DNA of 9,302 bases. Origin: an uncultured Prevotella sp. GTDB lineage: Bacteria > Bacteroidota > Bacteroidia > Bacteroidales > Bacteroidaceae. The notes beneath the pieces are model-generated. The model was not told where the DNA came from, did not search any database, and saw only the letters and a list, made by a program, of their open reading frames with translations. Position numbers and translations under genes: made by a program. This document shows, piece by piece, positions 1 through 6,184 of this stretch. Position 1 is the stretch's first letter. The number at the start of each line of letters is the position of its first letter. Location of the stretch: positions 1 through 9,302 of the forward strand of contig CAMTJK010000132.1 of the NCBI GenBank assembly GCA_947072805.1, read 5' to 3'.

Positions 1-206
1 ACAAATCGAGATTTGGATGCCTATTAACACACGTTAAAGTAAAGATTTTTCTAAAATGTTAATGAAACTATAATGATAGTATTCCACGACGTTTTGTTGC
101 ATGTGGCAAATGGTTTTCTTGATAAACACTAATGAGTGTGTTTTATATAATATATGTATACTGGGAGGCAAAAAAGGTTTGTTTCGGTCATTTTGATATG
201 ATATTT
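1..206. other. AT-rich intergenic region, no gene seen
   Basis: I find no convincing coding sequence in the first 306 bases. A minus-strand open frame here overlaps the start of the lipoprotein gene and lacks recognisable protein features, so it is treated as a shadow. The stretch is AT-rich. It holds a terminator-like hairpin near 124-144, then a run of A/T around 143-160. It probably carries the end of the transcript of a gene lying before the window plus the upstream region of the lipoprotein gene. Confidence 0.5.
124..144 (+). terminator. Possible intrinsic terminator of an upstream gene
   Basis: ACACT (126-130) pairs with AGTGT (135-139) around a four-base AATG loop. If G140 is bulged, A124-A125 can also pair with T141-T142. 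The hairpin is followed by TTTT and AT-rich DNA. The stem is short and weak, so this is only a candidate for the end of a plus-strand gene lying before the window. Confidence 0.3.
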
Positions 207-230
207 CATGGAAAATTCGGAAAAGATGAG

Positions 231-238
231 TAATTTTG
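231..238 (+). promoter_or_regulatory. Bacteroidota -7 box for the lipoprotein gene
   Basis: TAATTTTG fits the Bacteroidota -7 consensus TAnnTTTG exactly. No TTTG lies at the usual 19-21 bp upstream; the nearest, at 192-195, is 35 bp away. Transcription would begin around 245, giving a leader of about 60 nt before the start codon at 307. This is one reason for preferring 307 over the in-frame ATG at 208, which lies before the box. Confidence 0.5.
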
Positions 239-249
239 CGGTACGTAAC

Positions 250-266
250 GTCGCAGAACGTGCGAC
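250..266 (+). promoter_or_regulatory. Perfect 6-bp inverted repeat in leader of lipoprotein gene
   Basis: GTCGCA (250-255) and TGCGAC (261-266) are perfect inverted repeats around a 5-nt spacer, GAACG. They sit just downstream of the predicted -7 box, so the sequence would form a hairpin near the 5' end of the mRNA or act as a small operator. Its function is not known from the sequence. Confidence 0.35.
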
Positions 267-306
267 AGGACTGTCATATATACATTCAAAAACAAAAACG
301 TTCGAC

Positions 307-768
307 ATGAAAATCAGGCTGATTGCGTTATTCCTCGCCGCCCTCACGGTGGCAGCGTGCAGCAAGACCGACGCACAGAAAAGTGCCGACGCACTGCTCA
401 ACCAGGCAAAATACGACTTTGAACACGGACGCTACGAAATGGCTCTGGCATCGATAGACTCGCTGCGGAAAATATATCCGAGCGCAATAGAGGTGAGACG
501 CAAGGCCCTGGAACTGTATCAGGTAATATCGCTCAAGCAGGCGCAGGAGGAACTTGAGAAGACTGACATCCTGCTGCAACAGGCACGCAGCGACTACGAA
601 TACGTAAGGGAAGAAGTGCAGAAGCGACGCAACGAACTCACCGCAACTGCCGAACAACTGGAGGCTGTAACACTGATGAGAATAAAGGTAGACTCGCTGC
701 AAACACAATTCGACGTGCAATGCGCCAAAATAAAATACATACACAAGCGGCAAAAGATGGACAACTGA
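307..768 (+). CDS. Small coiled-coil lipoprotein, function unknown
   Basis: This is a 153-residue protein. Residues 1-17 form a lipoprotein signal peptide with lipobox V15-A16-A17-C18, so the mature protein should be lipid-anchored at C18. The residues after the cysteine (S-K-T-D) are only weakly like the acidic export signal for surface lipoproteins in this phylum, so a periplasm-facing location seems as likely as the surface. Residues about 27-70 look like one TPR-type helical hairpin (NQAKYDFEHGRYEMAL). Residues about 75-135 are a charged heptad-like coiled coil. I chose the start at 307 because it puts the signal peptide at the N-terminus; the in-frame ATG at 208 would add 33 residues before it and lies upstream of the promoter box. 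The gene is followed 76 nt later by the DUF1599 gene, which has its own promoter. I do not recognise a named family; a scaffold role in the envelope is only a guess. Confidence 0.8.
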   Translation: MKIRLIALFLAALTVAACSKTDAQKSADALLNQAKYDFEHGRYEMALASIDSLRKIYPSAIEVRRKALELYQVISLKQAQEELEKTDILLQQARSDYEYVREEVQKRRNELTATAEQLEAVTLMRIKVDSLQTQFDVQCAKIKYIHKRQKMDN

Positions 769-792
769 CCGCTACACAAGGCAGATGACGCA

Positions 793-824
793 TTTGGCAG
801 TCTCACAAATAATGCTTAATTTTG
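793..824 (+). promoter_or_regulatory. Bacteroidota -33/-7 promoter for the DUF1599 gene
   Basis: TTTG at 793-796 and TAATTTTG at 817-824 match the -33 and -7 consensus elements of Bacteroidota housekeeping promoters, with a 20-bp spacer. Transcription should start around 831, leaving a leader of only about 14 nt before the ATG at 845. This excludes the alternative in-frame ATG at 785. It is the clearest promoter in the window. Confidence 0.75.
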
Positions 825-844
825 CAGCACACTTCAAGACAGAC

Positions 845-1390
845 ATGGCAACAGACGCACAAAAGACAGAAAAACAATTTGAACAGACGATGGAGGAATG
901 CAGGTCGCTGTTCGCCAAGAAACTGCACGACTACAAGGCTTCGTGGCGCATATTGAGACCGCAATCGCTCACAGACCAACTGTTCATAAAAGCCAAAAGA
1001 ATACGCTCGCTCGAAATAAAGGGCACCTCGCTCGTGGGGGAAGGAATACGCCCCGAATTTATAGCACTCATAAACTACGGCATTGTAGGCCTGATTCAGA
1101 TGGAACGCGGATTTGCCGACACCGTGGACATAGACAACGAGGAGGCACTGAAACTCTACGACAAGCATGCACAGCAGGCTCTCGAACTGATGAAGCGCAA
1201 AAACCACGACTATGATGAGGCATGGCGCTCCATGCGCGTGAGCAGCTACACCGACTTCATACTCACAAAGATAGAAAGGATAAAGGAAATTGAAGACCTC
1301 GCCGGGGCAACACTCGTGAGCGAAGGAGTGGAATCGAACTACATGGACATCATAAACTATGCCGTATTCGGGGCTATAAAACTCGGATAG
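845..1390 (+). CDS. DUF1599 (Nmad1-type) protein with two tandem domains
   Basis: This 181-residue soluble protein has two copies of the same domain. Copy one spans about residues 19-87 and copy two about 112-181, offset by 93-94 residues. Matching motifs are H28-D29-Y30...W34-R35 with H121-D122-Y123...W127-R128, T43-D44 with T136-D137, L63-V64...E66-G67 with L157-V158...E160-G161, and I76-N77-Y78 with I170-N171-Y172. I recognise this as DUF1599, also called nucleotide modification associated domain 1 because relatives occur near phage-type DNA base-modification genes. No activity is established. Polar residues kept in both halves (His, Asp, Trp, Arg, Glu, Asn) suggest a binding site in each. 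In Bacteroides and Prevotella this gene usually precedes the DoxX-type gene and tpiA, as here. The start at 845 follows the promoter by about 14 nt; an upstream ATG at 785 lies before the promoter. Confidence 0.85.
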   Translation: MATDAQKTEKQFEQTMEECRSLFAKKLHDYKASWRILRPQSLTDQLFIKAKRIRSLEIKGTSLVGEGIRPEFIALINYGIVGLIQMERGFADTVDIDNEEALKLYDKHAQQALELMKRKNHDYDEAWRSMRVSSYTDFILTKIERIKEIEDLAGATLVSEGVESNYMDIINYAVFGAIKLG

Positions 1391-1428
1391 CATAGCGTAA
1401 AGAATGACGCAGACAGCTCACACGAAGT

Positions 1429-1452
1429 TACGCGCGCGCGTATATATATATA
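1429..1452. repeat. 24-nt alternating pyrimidine-purine tract, TA(CG)5(TA)6
   Basis: The tract is TA, then five CG steps (1431-1440), then six TA steps (1441-1452), with no interruption. Bases 1429-1442 are also a perfect 14-nt palindrome. Alternating CG runs are the classic Z-DNA-prone sequence, and the adjoining TA run melts or extrudes easily. It lies 39 bp after the DUF1599 stop and 100 bp before the next start codon. A role as a supercoiling-sensitive or terminator-like element is inference. Confidence 0.85.
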
Positions 1453-1551
1453 AGGTGTACATCATATTGTATAATTAAAGAAGACACTCGGGACACTCTG
1501 CAGCGGCAACGGAACAGGGATGAGCCCGAAACAACGGACAGAGAAAGAAAC

Positions 1552-2931
1552 ATGGCAAGCATGAAGGAACGCCTTGTGCGCCTCATTCACAAAGGCAACA
1601 ACCGCAACGACAACCATACCGCAACGGCGGGAAGCGTGGCATCGACGGTGACAACCAACATCTGCCGCCTCCTGCTCGGCATCACCTTCATATTGTCGGG
1701 ATTTGTTAAGTCCATCGACCCGCTCGGCACGCAATACAAACTGAACGACTACATAGAGGCATGGGGACTGTCTGACTACTCCGCCGAAGCGCTGACGCTG
1801 ATGGCATCGGTACTGCTGGCGGCGGTGGAATTCTGGCTGGGCATATGCATGCTGTTCGCAATAAGCCGCCGGCGCACCTCGGTGCTCATGCTGCTGTTCA
1901 TGCTCGTGATGACGCCTCTGACGCTCTGGCTCGCAATAGACAACCCGATAAGCGACTGCGGATGCTTCGGCGACGCGGTGAAACTGACCAACTGGCAGAC
2001 CTTCTGGAAGAACATGGTGCTCACGGCAGCTGCCATCGTGGTGTGCAGACGACCGCTCGAGATGATGAGATTCGTGAGCAAGAGCAACCAGTGGATTGTA
2101 ACCAACTACTCGGCTGTATTCATCATAGCAGTATCATCATGGTCGCTCTACGACCTGCCGGTGTTCGACTTCCGTCCATATCACGTGGGCGCCGACATAA
2201 GAAAAGGCATGGAAATACCGGAGGGGGCACCGATGCCACGGTTCGAAACGACACTGACATACGAAAAGGACGGGGTGAGAAAGGAGTTTGACATAGACAA
2301 CTGCCCCGACTCGACATGGACATTCATCGACAGCCGTAGCGTAATGGTGGAAGAGGGCTACACACCACCCATACACGACTTCTCGATAGTGAGAAGAAGC
2401 GACGGCGAAGACATAACGGAAGCGGTACTCGACAACAAGGGATACACCTTCCTGCTCATAGCACCACACCTGGAAAAGGCAAACGACAGCAATCTCGACC
2501 TCATAAACCAGCTGTATGAATATGCCAAAGAGTACGGATACCCGTTCTACTGCCTCACGGCAAGCGGAGAAAAAGGCATAGAGAGGTGGAAGATAATGAC
2601 CGGAGCCGAATATGACTTCTGCACGACAGACGAGACAACGCTGAAGACAATAGTGAGAAGCAACCCCGGACTGATTCTGCTGAAGAACGGCGTGATAACA
2701 GGCAAGTGGAGCCACAACCGACTGCCCGACGAGTATGCACTGACAGGTCCGCTGGAAACAAACGACCTGGGGAAGACAAACAACGACTCTACCGGCGGCA
2801 AGACGGCAAGAATGATTCTGTGGTTCGTGGTCCCGCTGCTGTTGCTGACACTCGCCGACAGAACGTGGGCATGGACAAAATGGCTGCGCAAAAGAAAGAA
2901 AAAGACAGAACACGAAATATCAACTGATTAA
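1552..2931 (+). CDS. BT_3928-family DoxX/MauE-like membrane protein with thioredoxin-like domain
   Basis: This is a 459-residue inner-membrane protein. Hydrophobic segments lie at about 36-52, 78-104, 109-129, 153-167 and 184-203, with a last one at 421-436 followed by a basic tail (KWLRKRKKK). The N-terminal half resembles DoxX/MauE proteins: the first helix reads like DoxX (RLLLGITFILSGFVKSIDP), and D135-C136-G137-C138-F139-G140 is the cysteine pair typical of MauE-type redox-associated membrane proteins. Residues about 245-400 look like a periplasmic thioredoxin/TlpA-type fold, with a candidate cis-proline at N371-P372-G373. However, the expected CxxC site is absent (LLIAPHLEKAN at about 301-311). 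The DoxX-type module could pass electrons, but the partner and substrate are unknown. The gene ends 13 nt before tpiA, so both are almost certainly cotranscribed. The start was chosen because it is the first ATG in frame; M4 is an equally possible start. No clear TAnnTTTG box was found upstream. Confidence 0.8.
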   Translation: MASMKERLVRLIHKGNNRNDNHTATAGSVASTVTTNICRLLLGITFILSGFVKSIDPLGTQYKLNDYIEAWGLSDYSAEALTLMASVLLAAVEFWLGICMLFAISRRRTSVLMLLFMLVMTPLTLWLAIDNPISDCGCFGDAVKLTNWQTFWKNMVLTAAAIVVCRRPLEMMRFVSKSNQWIVTNYSAVFIIAVSSWSLYDLPVFDFRPYHVGADIRKGMEIPEGAPMPRFETTLTYEKDGVRKEFDIDNCPDSTWTFIDSRSVMVEEGYTPPIHDFSIVRRSDGEDITEAVLDNKGYTFLLIAPHLEKANDSNLDLINQLYEYAKEYGYPFYCLTASGEKGIERWKIMTGAEYDFCTTDETTLKTIVRSNPGLILLKNGVITGKWSHNRLPDEYALTGPLETNDLGKTNNDSTGGKTARMILWFVVPLLLLTLADRTWAWTKWLRKRKKKTEHEISTD

Positions 2932-2944
2932 AACAAAAAAGACA

Positions 2945-3700
2945 ATGAGAAAGAAAATCGTGGCAGGCAATTGGAAAATGAACATGAACCTGCAAGAGGG
3001 CGTGGCTCTCGCCAAGGAACTGAACGACACACTGACAAACGCAAAGCCTAATTGCGGCGTTGTCATCTGCACACCGTTCATACACCTTGCAACGATAGCA
3101 CAGTTCCTCAACCAAGAGGTAATCGGATTGGGCGCAGAAAACTGCGCAGACAAGGAGAAAGGCGCATACACCGGAGAGGTGTCGGCCGAAATGGTAAAGA
3201 GCACCGGAGCACAATACGTAATACTCGGCCACTCAGAGCGCCGCGGATATTACGGAGAAACTCCCGAAATACTGAAGGAAAAGGTACTGCTCGCACTCAA
3301 AAACGGACTGAAAGTGATATTCTGCATAGGCGAAAGCCTCGAAGAGCGCGAAGCCAACAAGCAGAACGAGGTGGTAAAGGCTGAACTGGAAGGCAGCGTA
3401 TTCAACCTCAGCGCCGACGACTTCAAAAACATCATCATCGCCTACGAACCCATCTGGGCTATCGGCACAGGCAAAACGGCTACGGCTGAACAGGCTGAAG
3501 AAATACACGCCTTCATACGCAGCGTGATAGCAGAGAAGTACGGCAACGAAACAGCCGACAACACAACCATCCTCTACGGTGGCAGCTGCAAGGCAAGCAA
3601 CGCTCCCGAACTGTTCGCCAAACCCGACATCGACGGTGGTCTCATAGGTGGCGCCTCTCTCAAGGCTGCCGACTTCAAAGGCATCATCGACGCATTCTGA
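2945..3700 (+). CDS. tpiA: Triosephosphate isomerase
   Basis: TpiA is the cytoplasmic glycolytic and gluconeogenic enzyme that interconverts dihydroxyacetone phosphate and glyceraldehyde 3-phosphate. At 251 residues it is the normal family length and appears complete. The catalytic residues are all visible: N9 and K11 in AGNWKMN, H96 in GHSERR, and E168 in AYEPIWAIGTGKTAT, which runs into the flexible loop 6 (about 170-178). The phosphate-binding motifs YGGS (211-214) and GGASL (235-239) are also present. It follows the BT_3928-type gene by 13 nt and is probably in its operon. A hairpin lies shortly after the stop, and the SPOR gene begins 117 nt further on. The identification is secure. Confidence 0.98.
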   Translation: MRKKIVAGNWKMNMNLQEGVALAKELNDTLTNAKPNCGVVICTPFIHLATIAQFLNQEVIGLGAENCADKEKGAYTGEVSAEMVKSTGAQYVILGHSERRGYYGETPEILKEKVLLALKNGLKVIFCIGESLEEREANKQNEVVKAELEGSVFNLSADDFKNIIIAYEPIWAIGTGKTATAEQAEEIHAFIRSVIAEKYGNETADNTTILYGGSCKASNAPELFAKPDIDGGLIGGASLKAADFKGIIDAF

Positions 3701-3720
3701 AAAGACGAATAACGAAACAA

Positions 3721-3775
3721 CGCAAGACGGCATAGCACCCTGCTGGACACAGAACCACAGTCATGCCGCCTTGCG
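3721..3775 (+). other. Long intergenic inverted repeat between tpiA and the SPOR gene
   Basis: Bases 3721-3733 (CGCAAGACGGCAT) pair with 3763-3775 (ATGCCGCCTTGCG) over 13 positions with a single A-C mismatch, around a 29-nt loop. Within the loop AGCA (3734-3737) can pair with TGCT (3741-3744). There is no T tract after the stem on the plus strand, so it is not a classical terminator. It may be an mRNA-processing or stability structure separating tpiA from the downstream genes, a Rho-assisted terminator, or an operator. Confidence 0.5.
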
Positions 3776-3817
3776 AAGTTTCACATTAGCATTTATTACA
3801 ACCTTTATTCTCATTCA

Positions 3818-4438
3818 ATGTATAAAGTTGTAGCCTTCATTATCCTCGCCATAAGCAACATAGCTGCGGCAGAAGCACAAACCTTCGTGGAAAGACTACA
3901 GAAATCCACGAAAAACCAAGGCACCGTGACCGTAACACACGATGCCGCCATCGACGCGCTGGTGAACGGACCACACGTCGCTCAACAGGCACCGGTACAA
4001 AAAGCAAAAAAGCCGGCAGAAGATAAGCCTGACGTAACAGCAGGCAACAAAAAGCCAACGGCTGCCAAAGAACAGCCGAAAAGCAATCTGGAAAAGGAAA
4101 GAACAGAAACCGCAACCACTCCGGAAACTTTGACAGAGAGTCCCGACACACGGAAAAAAGTAATGAAGAACAGTTACAAAACCATGGGATTCAGAGTGCA
4201 GGCTTATGCCGGCGGAAACTCAAGAAGCGACCGACAAAAGGCGGAACAGATAGGCGAAAACATAAAAGCCAACATCCCCGGCGAACCGGTATATGTGCAC
4301 TTCTACTCGCCAAGATGGATATGCCGCGTGGGAAACTACCGCACCTACGAGGAAGCACACCAAATGCTGCTCGCCATACGCAAACTCGGTTACACACAGG
4401 CATCGATAGTGAAAGGGAAAATAACCGTACAATACTAA
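3818..4438 (+). CDS. Secreted SPOR-domain protein
   Basis: This 206-residue protein begins with a cleavable signal peptide (residues 1-20, cleavage predicted after A18-E19-A20, before QTF). A short conserved-looking segment follows (about 21-50), then a low-complexity Lys/Pro/Glu/Thr linker (about 55-118). The C-terminal SPOR domain spans about 122-204 (GFRVQAYAGG, CRVGNYRTYEEA, SIVKGKITV). SPOR domains bind peptidoglycan glycan strands stripped of stem peptides and often direct proteins to the septum, so a periplasmic cell-wall role is likely. The protein has no transmembrane anchor beyond the signal peptide, unlike FtsN. It lies 10 nt upstream of folE, which implies cotranscription. The gene pair is one I recall from related genomes. 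The start gives a proper signal peptide with no upstream alternative. Confidence 0.88.
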   Translation: MYKVVAFIILAISNIAAAEAQTFVERLQKSTKNQGTVTVTHDAAIDALVNGPHVAQQAPVQKAKKPAEDKPDVTAGNKKPTAAKEQPKSNLEKERTETATTPETLTESPDTRKKVMKNSYKTMGFRVQAYAGGNSRSDRQKAEQIGENIKANIPGEPVYVHFYSPRWICRVGNYRTYEEAHQMLLAIRKLGYTQASIVKGKITVQY

Positions 4439-4439
4439 C

Positions 4440-4446
4440 AGGAAAG
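4440..4446 (+). promoter_or_regulatory. Shine-Dalgarno-like site before folE
   Basis: AGGAAAG begins just after the SPOR-gene stop codon, and its AGGA core lies 5 nt before the folE ATG. This is one of few starts in the window with a well-spaced SD-like sequence, and it supports the start at 4449. Bacteroidota generally depend little on SD pairing, so its importance is uncertain. Confidence 0.35.
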
Positions 4447-4448
4447 AC

Positions 4449-5030
4449 ATGAATCCGGAAACAGAATACCGTGAAGGGCTCGACGCACTCGCCGCCCACT
4501 ACAAGGAAATACTCGGGCTGCTGGGCGAAAACGCCGAACGAGAAGGACTGCAAAAGACACCGATGAGGGTGGCAAAGGCAATGCAGGTTCTCACAAGAGG
4601 ATATACAATGGATGCACATAAGGTGCTCACAGACGCACTGTTCAAGGAAGACTACAGCCAGATGGTCATCGTAAAGGACATAGACTTCTTCTCGCTCTGC
4701 GAACACCACATGTTACCCTTCTACGGAAAAGTGCACGTGGCATACATTCCAAACGGATATATCACCGGTCTGAGCAAAATAGCACGCGTGGTGGACATAT
4801 ACTCGCACAGACTGCAGGTGCAGGAACGCATGACACTGCAGATAAAGGAATGTATAGAGCAGACACTGCATCCGCTCGGAGTAATGGTGGTGGTGGAAGC
4901 CAAACACATGTGCATGCAGATGAGAGGCGTGGAAAAACAGAACTCCATAACAACAACAAGTGACTTCAGCGGCGCTTTCAACCAAGCAAAGACAAGACAG
5001 GAGTTCATGAACCTCATAAACAACAGATAG
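4449..5030 (+). CDS. folE: GTP cyclohydrolase I (type IA)
   Basis: FolE converts GTP to 7,8-dihydroneopterin triphosphate, the first step of tetrahydrofolate synthesis, and in many bacteria also feeds queuosine synthesis. The 193-residue protein is close to normal length for the bacterial core enzyme. Zinc ligands fit the E. coli pattern in spacing: C84 and H87 in CEHH, and C155 in HMCMQMRG (71 residues after C84, as in E. coli C110 and C181). H86 and H153 correspond to the catalytic histidines. GLSKIARVVD (107-116) and RLQVQERMT (121-129) are further family motifs. The gene is 10 nt after the SPOR gene and 32 nt before an unknown membrane-protein gene, so it is in the middle of a transcription unit. 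The cysteine and histidine set marks the zinc-dependent IA type, not the IB type. Confidence 0.97.
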   Translation: MNPETEYREGLDALAAHYKEILGLLGENAEREGLQKTPMRVAKAMQVLTRGYTMDAHKVLTDALFKEDYSQMVIVKDIDFFSLCEHHMLPFYGKVHVAYIPNGYITGLSKIARVVDIYSHRLQVQERMTLQIKECIEQTLHPLGVMVVVEAKHMCMQMRGVEKQNSITTTSDFSGAFNQAKTRQEFMNLINNR

Positions 5031-5062
5031 AAAAAATAACAAAAACCAAAATAAGCACTACT

Positions 5063-5638
5063 ATGGAAACCAACAACGGACTATACAATCAGAAACAGAC
5101 CATGATGCAACTGTTTGCCAAGAGTTGTCTGGGCAGAATAGTCATTGCGGCAGTCTCTATAACAATAATATTGTTTCTCGCCTTCATCTCCATACCATCC
5201 GATACAGAGTTTGAGCAGAAAATAAGCGAGGATATCCAAATGTGCATCAAAGATAATTCGACCGTGAGAAGCGATGTGATAGATGATGCGGTGCGCAACA
5301 TGACCGCCATATTCACCGCAACCGGAAAGAATCAGGATTCAACCATAATGGCGGATTTCAACAAATACAACAAGCTGGTTATTCACCGACACACATTCTA
5401 CTCTACGGCACGAGTATACAATAACAAGAAAATAGAAGGAACAAGATCGGGAATAGGCATCTTCGGCATGATAATACCGACAATAACATACAGCGACTTG
5501 GTATTAAACGCCGAACCGGTAAGAAAAGACTACAACCAACCGCTCATAAATAATAATTATTCTAACGAGAACCTGACAAACGAAGATGATTACGGCAATA
5601 CTTTCGATACCTACGAAAACGACGGCATCGCAGAATAA
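5063..5638 (+). CDS. Unrecognised single-pass membrane protein
   Basis: I do not recognise this 191-residue protein with confidence. Residues 1-23 are polar with a few basic residues. Residues about 24-44 form one transmembrane helix (VIAAVSITIILFLAFISI), leaving a C-terminal region of about 145 residues, probably outside the cytoplasm. That region has a stretch that looks structured (about 100-148, with FYSTARVYNN and GIGIFGMIIP), followed by an Asn/Asp/Tyr/Glu-rich acidic tail (about 155-191) that is likely disordered. The general plan is reminiscent of small DUF4359-like membrane proteins, but this is a weak impression. It starts 32 nt after folE and may be cotranscribed. Its codons are more AT-rich than in folE or tpiA. 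The stop codon lies in the loop of a hairpin at 5623-5647. Confidence 0.7.
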   Translation: METNNGLYNQKQTMMQLFAKSCLGRIVIAAVSITIILFLAFISIPSDTEFEQKISEDIQMCIKDNSTVRSDVIDDAVRNMTAIFTATGKNQDSTIMADFNKYNKLVIHRHTFYSTARVYNNKKIEGTRSGIGIFGMIIPTITYSDLVLNAEPVRKDYNQPLINNNYSNENLTNEDDYGNTFDTYENDGIAE

Positions 5639-5647
5639 ACGATGCCG
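5623..5647. terminator. Hairpin between convergent genes, possible bidirectional terminator
   Basis: CGGCATCG (5623-5630) and CGATGCCG (5640-5647) form a perfect 8-bp stem around a 9-nt loop that contains the TAA stop of the plus-strand gene. G5621 and C5649 can add a pair beyond an A-C mismatch. Read on the minus strand, the stem is followed shortly by TCGTTTTC, so it could terminate tadA transcription. On the plus strand there is no T tract. Its place between convergent genes supports a terminator role. Confidence 0.5.
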
Positions 5648-5694
5648 CCTTCAATAGCCGGCTCTCCACAAAATAATCACCTTTATCTTATTAA

Positions 5695-6147
5695 CTAACG
5701 CCTGCTCTTAAAGAAATCCTTCATCAGCTGCGAGCACTCTTCTTCAAGTATTCCACCGATAACCGTGGCCTTGGGGTGCATTGCCTTCGGAGCTATGCCG
5801 TGATATCCACGCTTGTCATCTGAAGCACCGTAGACAATTCGTGGTATTTGTGCCCATCCTATTGCACCGGCACACATGGTGCATGGCTCGACAGTAACGT
5901 ACAACGTACACTCCGTAAGATATTTGCCGCCAAGAGCATTTGCTGCGGAGGTAATGGCAAGCATCTCGGCATGAGCTGTAACATCGCACAAGGTCTCTGT
6001 AAGATTGTGGGCACGCGATATTATCCTGTCCCTACATACTACCACCGCACCAATAGGTATTTCTCCCTCACGCAAGGCATCTTCAGCCTCGACAAGCGCC
6101 TTGCGCATATATTGCTCGTCTTTCTTCAACTGTTCTTCCGACATCAT
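5695..6147 (-). CDS. tadA: tRNA-specific adenosine deaminase
   Basis: TadA deaminates adenosine 34 to inosine in the anticodon of tRNA-Arg(ACG), allowing it to read several Arg codons. The 150-residue protein has the full zinc deaminase signature: H59-A60-E61, with E61 as proton shuttle, and P88-C89-T90-M91-C92, where C89 and C92 join H59 as zinc ligands. GEIPIGAVVV (28-37) and the final KDFFKSRR also fit bacterial TadA. CMP or guanine deaminases share the fold, but the length, the PCTMC motif and the C-terminal region favour TadA. It is the only clear minus-strand gene here and is convergent with the unknown membrane-protein gene. The start could be either of two adjacent Met codons. A -7 box upstream suggests its own promoter. 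Confidence 0.95.
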   Translation of the reverse strand: MMSEEQLKKDEQYMRKALVEAEDALREGEIPIGAVVVCRDRIISRAHNLTETLCDVTAHAEMLAITSAANALGGKYLTECTLYVTVEPCTMCAGAIGWAQIPRIVYGASDDKRGYHGIAPKAMHPKATVIGGILEEECSQLMKDFFKSRR

Positions 6148-6184
6148 TTCATCCTATTATCGCTTATCATAAATATAACAAGCA

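Noticed and set aside
208..306. In-frame N-terminal extension of the lipoprotein gene from ATG 208
   Set aside because: It would bury the lipoprotein signal peptide 33 residues inside the protein and starts upstream of the TAATTTTG promoter box.
129..401. Minus-strand open frame of 90 codons overlapping the lipoprotein start
   Set aside because: It overlaps the signal-peptide coding region of a well-supported plus-strand gene, has no recognisable domain and no promoter box on its strand.
785..844. In-frame extension of the DUF1599 protein from ATG 785
   Set aside because: The extension contains the -33/-7 promoter; transcription would begin after it, and the ATG at 845 follows with a short leader.
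1470..1475. TATAAT as a sigma-70-style -10 box for the DoxX/tpiA unit
   Set aside because: Bacteroidota promoters use TAnnTTTG, not TATAAT, and no matching upstream element was found; the AT-rich setting makes a chance match likely.
2137..2913. Long minus-strand open frame of 258 codons inside the DoxX/MauE-like gene
   Set aside because: It is an antisense shadow of a strongly supported gene, rich in Cys, His and Val as reverse-frame readings of A-rich genes tend to be, with no family motif.
5656..5663. AGCCGGCT palindrome between the convergent genes
   Set aside because: An 8-bp palindrome without partner sites or conservation evidence is expected by chance in this length of DNA.
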